From assembly GCF_003719295.1 (NCBI RefSeq), contig NZ_RFLW01000002.1:114763-178762 (forward strand): a stretch of DNA of 64,000 nt. Reading direction: 5' to 3'. This document shows positions 59,922 through 64,000 of the stretch, one piece after another. The position numbers and the translations under genes were made by a program. Source of the stretch: Haliea alexandrii (GTDB lineage: Bacteria > Pseudomonadota > Gammaproteobacteria > Pseudomonadales > Halieaceae). The notes under the pieces are model-generated. The model worked only from the letters and a program-made list of their open reading frames with translations, was not told the DNA's origin and searched no databases. The first letter of the stretch is position 1. Every line of letters starts with the position of its first letter.

Positions 59922-60810
59922 CAGAGTGCCGCTCATAAACCGCGCTGTGTCGCGTGTGGTACGAGGCCCGGCCGTTGTACTGTTATTGGGCGGTATTTTA
60001 TGGCTGACCGGCTGCGGTAGTGGCGGCCGGGCGCCTATCGAAGACCGGCATTCTCCTGCTGCGGTTGGCGGCGTCGCCTCGGAGCGTTACGTGGTGCGCC
60101 GCGGTGATACGCTCTACGCCATCGCCTTTCGCTTCGGTATGGATTTCCGCAGTGTCGCCGCCGTCAACGGCATTGCGTCCCCCTACACCATATATCCCGG
60201 CCAGAATCTGGTTATCCGCCCGGGCAGCGACGTGGCAGCGAGTCCACCGCGGTCTGCGCCTGACACCCGCAGCACTCGCTCAGTCCCGGTCGCGGCGGCT
60301 CCGGTACGCACGCCTCCTGCCCCCGCGCCTGTTACACAGCCGCCTGCAGCCCCCGCAATCAGCGCGCCGGCGGCGGCGCGCAGCGTCGACCCGGCTCCCC
60401 CGTTAGCGGCGGCACGCACGGCGCCGGCAGCGCGACTGCGACCGGTCAGCGCCTGGCGCTGGCCCTCGGAGGGCCCGGTCACCCGCCGCTACTCTGCAAC
60501 GGTGCACAAGGGCATTGATATTGGTGGCCGCAGGGGTGACCCGGTGGTGGCGGTAGCCGCCGGGGATGTGGTTTACGCCGGCACGGGTATTGTCGGCTTC
60601 GGCGAGTTGTTGATTATCAAACACGACGACGTCTACCTCAGTGCCTACGGCCACAACGACCGTTTGCTGGTGGTCGAGGGCGCGCGCGTAGACGCCGGGC
60701 AACAGATAGCGGAGAAGGGCAGCACGGGAACGGATGTCGTGAAACTGCACTTCGAAATCCGCAAGGAAGGCAAGCCCATCGACCCAATCCAGCTTCTGCC
60801 GCGTCGCTAA
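59911..60810 (+). CDS. nlpD: NlpD-type LysM/M23 lipoprotein, amidase activator
   Basis: NlpD activates the AmiC amidase during cell separation. The 299-residue lipoprotein has the lipobox LTGC at about Cys35, a LysM domain (YVVRRGDTLYAIAFRFGMDF, residues 58-102), a Pro/Ala-rich linker (100-185) and a C-terminal LytM domain. The final HLH motif reads KLHFEIRKEG, so one zinc histidine is missing, as in E. coli NlpD, and the domain is non-catalytic. The start is GTG at 59911 or GTG at 59926, both overlapping or adjoining the popT end. It precedes rpoS as in Pseudomonas. Confidence 0.93.
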   Translation: MGGDRVPLINRAVSRVVRGPAVVLLLGGILWLTGCGSGGRAPIEDRHSPAAVGGVASERYVVRRGDTLYAIAFRFGMDFRSVAAVNGIASPYTIYPGQNLVIRPGSDVAASPPRSAPDTRSTRSVPVAAAPVRTPPAPAPVTQPPAAPAISAPAAARSVDPAPPLAAARTAPAARLRPVSAWRWPSEGPVTRRYSATVHKGIDIGGRRGDPVVAVAAGDVVYAGTGIVGFGELLIIKHDDVYLSAYGHNDRLLVVEGARVDAGQQIAEKGSTGTDVVKLHFEIRKEGKPIDPIQLLPRR

Positions 60811-60880
60811 ACGGCCAACCCCGGTGTCTTGTAATGAATTGTAAGCATGGGGTAACCTGATCAGCCGGCGACAAAAAGCT

Positions 60881-60896
60881 CACCTGAGCGCAGGTG
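60881..60896 (+). promoter_or_regulatory. Stem-loop in the rpoS leader with alternative pairing to the ribosome binding site
   Basis: CACCTG (60881-60886) pairs perfectly with CAGGTG (60891-60896) around a 4-base loop. The same 5' arm could instead pair with AGGTG of the Shine-Dalgarno region AGAGGTG (60901-60907), ten to sixteen bases upstream of the rpoS ATG. This would allow a two-state translational switch; it is inferred from base pairing only. Confidence 0.45.
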
Positions 60897-60911
60897 GGAC
60901 AGAGGTGTGGC

Positions 60912-61949
60912 ATGGAAGTCGAGATAACAAAAACAGGCCAGCGAGTTGTTACCCACTCAGTCCGCGAGGCGGACGAGCCGACTTACGCGGTGGATACAGA
61001 AGACGCGGACAGCGAAGCCCACGAGGGCCTGGCCCCGGATGATGCGGGCGATGACTCCGGTGAAAGCGATGACACTGCCGCATTTGATCGCGCGCGCGCC
61101 GCCCGGGCGGGCGAAAAGTCGCTGGATGCCACCCAGCTCTACCTGAACGAGATCGGGTTTTCGCCCCTGCTCACTGCCGATGAAGAGAAATATTTTGCGC
61201 GGCTGGCGTTAAAGGGCGACGAAGCCGCGCGCCGCCGCATGATTGAGAGCAACCTGCGTCTGGTGGTAAAAATTTCACGCCGCTACATCAACCGCGGGCT
61301 CACACTGCTGGACCTGATTGAAGAAGGTAACCTGGGCCTGATCCGGGCGGTAGAGAAGTTCGATCCCGAACGCGGCTTCCGTTTCTCAACCTACGCGACC
61401 TGGTGGATTCGGCAGACGATTGAACGTGGAATCATGAACCAGACACGGACCATTAGGCTGCCTATCCACGTGGTCAAGGAACTCAACGTCTACCTGCGTG
61501 CGGCGCGGGAACTCACCCAAAAACTCGACCATGAGCCCACCGCAGAGGAAATCGCGCAGATGCTTGATCGCCCGGCGGGTGACGTCAAGCGCATGTTGGG
61601 CCTGAATGAACGCGTGACTTCCATCGACGTGCCAGTGAGTGCGGATTCGGACCGGGCGGTGCTGGAGACCATTGCAGACGCCAATGAGAATGACCCTTCA
61701 CAGCTGCTGCAGGAGGACGATATCCGTGACAGTATCAGCCAGTGGCTGGACCAACTCTCGGAAAAGCAGCGCGAAGTGGTTACGCGGCGCTTTGGTCTGC
61801 GCGGCCACGAGAGCAGCACGCTGGAAGAAGTGGGGCGGGAAATAGGCCTGACGCGAGAGCGGGTCAGGCAGATTCAGGTGGAAGCCCTGCGTCGCCTGCG
61901 CCAGATTATGGAAACCCAGGGCCTGAGCAGCGACGCGTTGTTCCGTTGA
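60912..61949 (+). CDS. rpoS: RNA polymerase sigma factor RpoS
   Basis: RpoS directs stationary-phase and general-stress transcription. The 345-residue sigma factor has region 1.2 ([20 protein letters not shown]), region 2 ([20 protein letters not shown], then [20 protein letters not shown]), region 3 and region 4 ([19 protein letters not shown]). RpoS rather than RpoD follows from the short length, lack of the 1.1/NCR region and the nlpD-fdxA-mutS neighbourhood. The ATG at 60912 (MEVEITKTG) has AGAGGTG upstream; a GTG six codons earlier is less likely. The N-terminal 70 residues are acidic and less conserved. Confidence 0.96.
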   Translation: MEVEITKTGQRVVTHSVREADEPTYAVDTEDADSEAHEGLAPDDAGDDSGESDDTAAFDRARAARAGEKSLDATQLYLNEIGFSPLLTADEEKYFARLALKGDEAARRRMIESNLRLVVKISRRYINRGLTLLDLIEEGNLGLIRAVEKFDPERGFRFSTYATWWIRQTIERGIMNQTRTIRLPIHVVKELNVYLRAARELTQKLDHEPTAEEIAQMLDRPAGDVKRMLGLNERVTSIDVPVSADSDRAVLETIADANENDPSQLLQEDDIRDSISQWLDQLSEKQREVVTRRFGLRGHESSTLEEVGREIGLTRERVRQIQVEALRRLRQIMETQGLSSDALFR

Positions 61950-61953
61950 GTGT

Positions 61954-62277
61954 CTAGCGCTCCAGAAGGGCCAGCTTGTTCGGTTTGTTCGCCCATTCTT
62001 CGGCGTCCGCAGGGGGGGCTTTCATTTCCGTGATGTTCGGCCAGATCTCCGCCAGTTCAGCGTTGAGTTCAAGGAACACCTGCTGATCTTCGGGTAGCTC
62101 ATCTTCCGAGTAGATGGCATCTACCGGGCATTCCGGCTCGCACAGGGCGCAGTCAATGCATTCATCAGGGTGAATGACGAGGAAATTGGGTCCCTCGTAG
62201 AAGCAGTCGACCGGGCACACTTCCACGCAGTCTGTGTGCTTGCACTTGATACACTGTTCGCCAACAACAAAAGTCAT
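61954..62277 (-). CDS. fdxA: 7Fe-8S ferredoxin FdxA
   Basis: A 107-residue ferredoxin carrying one [3Fe-4S] and one [4Fe-4S] cluster. Two cysteine sets are visible: Cys9 to Cys21 ([14 protein letters not shown]) and Cys40 to Cys50 ([12 protein letters not shown]), with the extra spacing typical of the Azotobacter-type seven-iron ferredoxin. The polar C-terminal half has [15 protein letters not shown] as in Pseudomonas FdxA. It is convergent with rpoS, with only four bases between them, and lies downstream of mutS in the same direction. Confidence 0.94.
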   Translation of the reverse strand: MTFVVGEQCIKCKHTDCVEVCPVDCFYEGPNFLVIHPDECIDCALCEPECPVDAIYSEDELPEDQQVFLELNAELAEIWPNITEMKAPPADAEEWANKPNKLALLER

Positions 62278-62361
62278 GCCAGTAATGCCTCGTTTGTCAG
62301 GGGCGCCTCTGCCCGGCGGGCACCCGTACGGGGCGCAAGTTTACCCGCTGCGGGGGGAGTT

Positions 62362-64000
62362 TTAAAGGGTTCCGCGCAATTCATAGATCAGCTGTAGTGC
62401 CTCGCGCGGGGTGAGGGCATCGGGGTCTATCGTTTCCAGCCGGGTGAGGGCCGGGTGGGGCTCAGCACTGGCAAACAGCTCGGCCTGAGTGGGCGCCGGC
62501 AGCGGATCGGGGCGTCCGGGGCCCCGTTCCAGCGCCTGCAGTTTCTCGCGCGCGGCGCGCAGCACGCTGTCGGGAATGCCAGCCAGCTTTGCCACCTGTA
62601 AACCGAAACTGCGATTTGCCGGCCCCTCCTGGATATTGTGCAGGAACACCACGTGGTCTTCGTGTTCGGTCGCGTCCAGATGCACGTTGGCCATGCTCGG
62701 GCACTGCTCCGGCAGCGCGGTGAGTTCAAAGTAATGGGTGGCAAACAGCGTGAAGGCCCGTACGTTGCGCGCCAGTTGCACCGCGGCGGCCCAGGCCAGG
62801 CTGAGTCCGTCGAAGGTGCTGGTGCCGCGGCCTACCTCGTCCATCAGCACGAGACTGCGCTCGGTCGCATTGTGCAGAATGTTGGCCGTTTCGGTCATCT
62901 CCACCATGAAGGTCGAGCGCCCGCTGGCGAGGTCGTCCGATGAGCCGATGCGGGTAAAGATACGGTCCATGGGCGACAGTCGTACGCGATTGGCGGGGAC
63001 GAAACTGCCAACGTGCGCCAGCAGTGCAATCAGCGCGTTCTGGCGCATATAGGTCGATTTACCGCCCATGTTCGGCCCGGTAATCAGCAGCATCCGCCGA
63101 TGGTCGTTGAGCAGGGTATCGTTGGCGATAAAGGGGTCGTCCAGTACCTGCTCCACGACCAAATGGCGTCCCGCCTCTACCTCGAAGACCTGTTCTTCGG
63201 TGAATTCCGGCTGGCACAGGCGCAAGCGCTCGGCGCGCTCCGCCAGGGTAGCGAGCACATCAAGCTCGGCCACGGCGGAAGCACTGTCTTGCAGCGCCGC
63301 CAGTTGCTCGTTGAGTGTCTCGATAAGCGCTTCATAAAGGGCCTTTTCCCTCGCCAGCGCCCGGCTGCGTGCTGAGAGCGCCTTGTCCTCGAAGGTCTTG
63401 AGCTCCGGGGTGATGAAGCGCTCAGCGTTTTTCAGGGTCTGGCGGCGCTGGTAGCTGTCCGGCGCGCGCGCGGACTGGGCCCGGCTGATTTCAATAAAAT
63501 AGCCGTGCACGCGGTTGTAGCCAACCTTCAGGGTGCTGATTCCCGTGGCTGTGCGTTCCCGGGCCTCAATTTCCAGTAGATAATCGCCCGCGTTGCTACT
63601 GATCCGGCGCAGTTCATCCAGCTCCTCATCGTAGCCCGTGGCAATCACACCGCCTTCGCGAATGACCACGGGCGGGTTCTCACATACGGCCTGCTGCAGC
63701 AATTGGCACAGATCGGGATATTCCCCCGCCTGTGCGGAGAGTGTGGCCAGCCGTTCGGCCTGGCAGGCGTGCAGCGCTTCGCGCAGGGCTGGCAGAGCTG
63801 CGAGGGAACTGCGCAGGCGCGTCAGGTCGCGGGGGCGTGCGGAACGCAGTGCCACCCGGCTGAGTATGCGCTCCATATCGCCGATCGGTTTCAGGGCGGC
63901 GCGCACCGGTTCATGCTGGTAATCGGCACAGAGTGCGGCAACGGCCGCCTGGCGCTGCCCCAGCACAGTGGTATCGGTGAGCGGGCGATGCAGCCAGCGG
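62362..64000 (-). CDS. mutS: DNA mismatch repair protein MutS, C-terminal two thirds (truncated by window edge)
   Basis: MutS recognises mismatches and recruits MutL. The gene runs off the right edge, so 546 C-terminal residues are visible. They start in the lever domain ([20 protein letters not shown]), continue through the clamp ([40 protein letters not shown]) and end in the ATPase, with Walker [14 protein letters not shown], Walker [21 protein letters not shown] and the HYFEL motif. The last 60 residues carry the polar linker and a short C-terminal dimerisation helix ([14 protein letters not shown]). The stop is at 62362. Confidence 0.97.
   Translation of the reverse strand, partial: RWLHRPLTDTTVLGQRQAAVAALCADYQHEPVRAALKPIGDMERILSRVALRSARPRDLTRLRSSLAALPALREALHACQAERLATLSAQAGEYPDLCQLLQQAVCENPPVVIREGGVIATGYDEELDELRRISSNAGDYLLEIEARERTATGISTLKVGYNRVHGYFIEISRAQSARAPDSYQRRQTLKNAERFITPELKTFEDKALSARSRALAREKALYEALIETLNEQLAALQDSASAVAELDVLATLAERAERLRLCQPEFTEEQVFEVEAGRHLVVEQVLDDPFIANDTLLNDHRRMLLITGPNMGGKSTYMRQNALIALLAHVGSFVPANRVRLSPMDRIFTRIGSSDDLASGRSTFMVEMTETANILHNATERSLVLMDEVGRGTSTFDGLSLAWAAAVQLARNVRAFTLFATHYFELTALPEQCPSMANVHLDATEHEDHVVFLHNIQEGPANRSFGLQVAKLAGIPDSVLRAAREKLQALERGPGRPDPLPAPTQAELFASAEPHPALTRLETIDPDALTPREALQLIYELRGTL

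Overview
The window reads as a chromosomal segment of a GC-rich, aerobic marine gammaproteobacterium. The gene order from accA-tilS-pyrG-kdsA-eno-ftsB-ispD-ispF-truD through pcm-nlpD-rpoS-fdxA-mutS is the one known from Pseudomonas-like gammaproteobacteria. A Na+-pumping oxaloacetate decarboxylase (oadGAB), a POT peptide symporter and a PopT-type lipid carrier transporter fit a marine lifestyle. A member of the Cellvibrionales/Halieaceae (OM60/NOR5) group is my best guess, at moderate confidence. No tRNA, rRNA, CRISPR array, insertion sequence or prophage is visible, and no gene-free stretch exceeds about 210 bases.

Layout. 1-4.05 kb: a dipeptide/oligopeptide ABC importer (two permeases and a fused double ATPase) followed by a Spinster-like MFS carrier. 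4.05-6.75 kb: a two-gene module of a predicted winged-helix protein (DUF6502) and a secreted DUF5666 lipoprotein with an acidic repeat tail. Its sigma70-type promoter lies on a perfect 22-bp palindrome and appears to give a leaderless mRNA. 6.8-13.1 kb: a complete SUF iron-sulfur operon (sufBCDSATE, minus strand) behind a promoter that carries an IscR type-1-like site. 13.1-16.2 kb: a TPR-sulfotransferase, then msrB, a GspG-like lipoprotein and a thioesterase. 16.4-19.6 kb: the overlapping trio retropepsin-like lipoprotein / transglutaminase-like 7TM protein / ATP-grasp ligase. 19.7-27.7 kb: rhlE, a Tat-exported PhoD phosphatase, two BamE-like lipoproteins, an acyl-CoA synthetase, an MFS carrier and folE.

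27.9-32.6 kb: a compact operon of a GAPDH-like protein lacking the catalytic cysteine and most phosphate ligands, a canonical GAPDH, and PEP carboxylase. 32.6-45.8 kb: a SYLF protein, lactate-oxidation genes lutABC, a 635-residue membrane protein of unknown function, a saccharopine-dehydrogenase-like reductase, a peptide symporter, an M28 peptidase, a di-haem cytochrome c peroxidase with an FNR/Anr-like box, an SDR and dusC. 45.9-49.4 kb: oadGAB. 49.5-64 kb: the conserved housekeeping block, in which surE is missing between truD and pcm, a popT (DUF368) gene lies between pcm and nlpD, and no rsmZ-type sRNA fits between rpoS and fdxA. mutS runs off the right edge.

Functional picture: peptide uptake and digestion (ABC importer, POT, M28), lactate and lipid oxidation (lutABC, acyl-CoA synthetase), C3/C4 balance (GAPDH, PEP carboxylase, enolase, oxaloacetate decarboxylase), and envelope and stress functions (NlpD, RpoS, KdsA, MsrB, Suf). 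The strongest candidates for undescribed biology are the DUF6502/DUF5666 module with its palindromic leaderless promoter and the GAPDH pseudoenzyme embedded in the gap-ppc operon.
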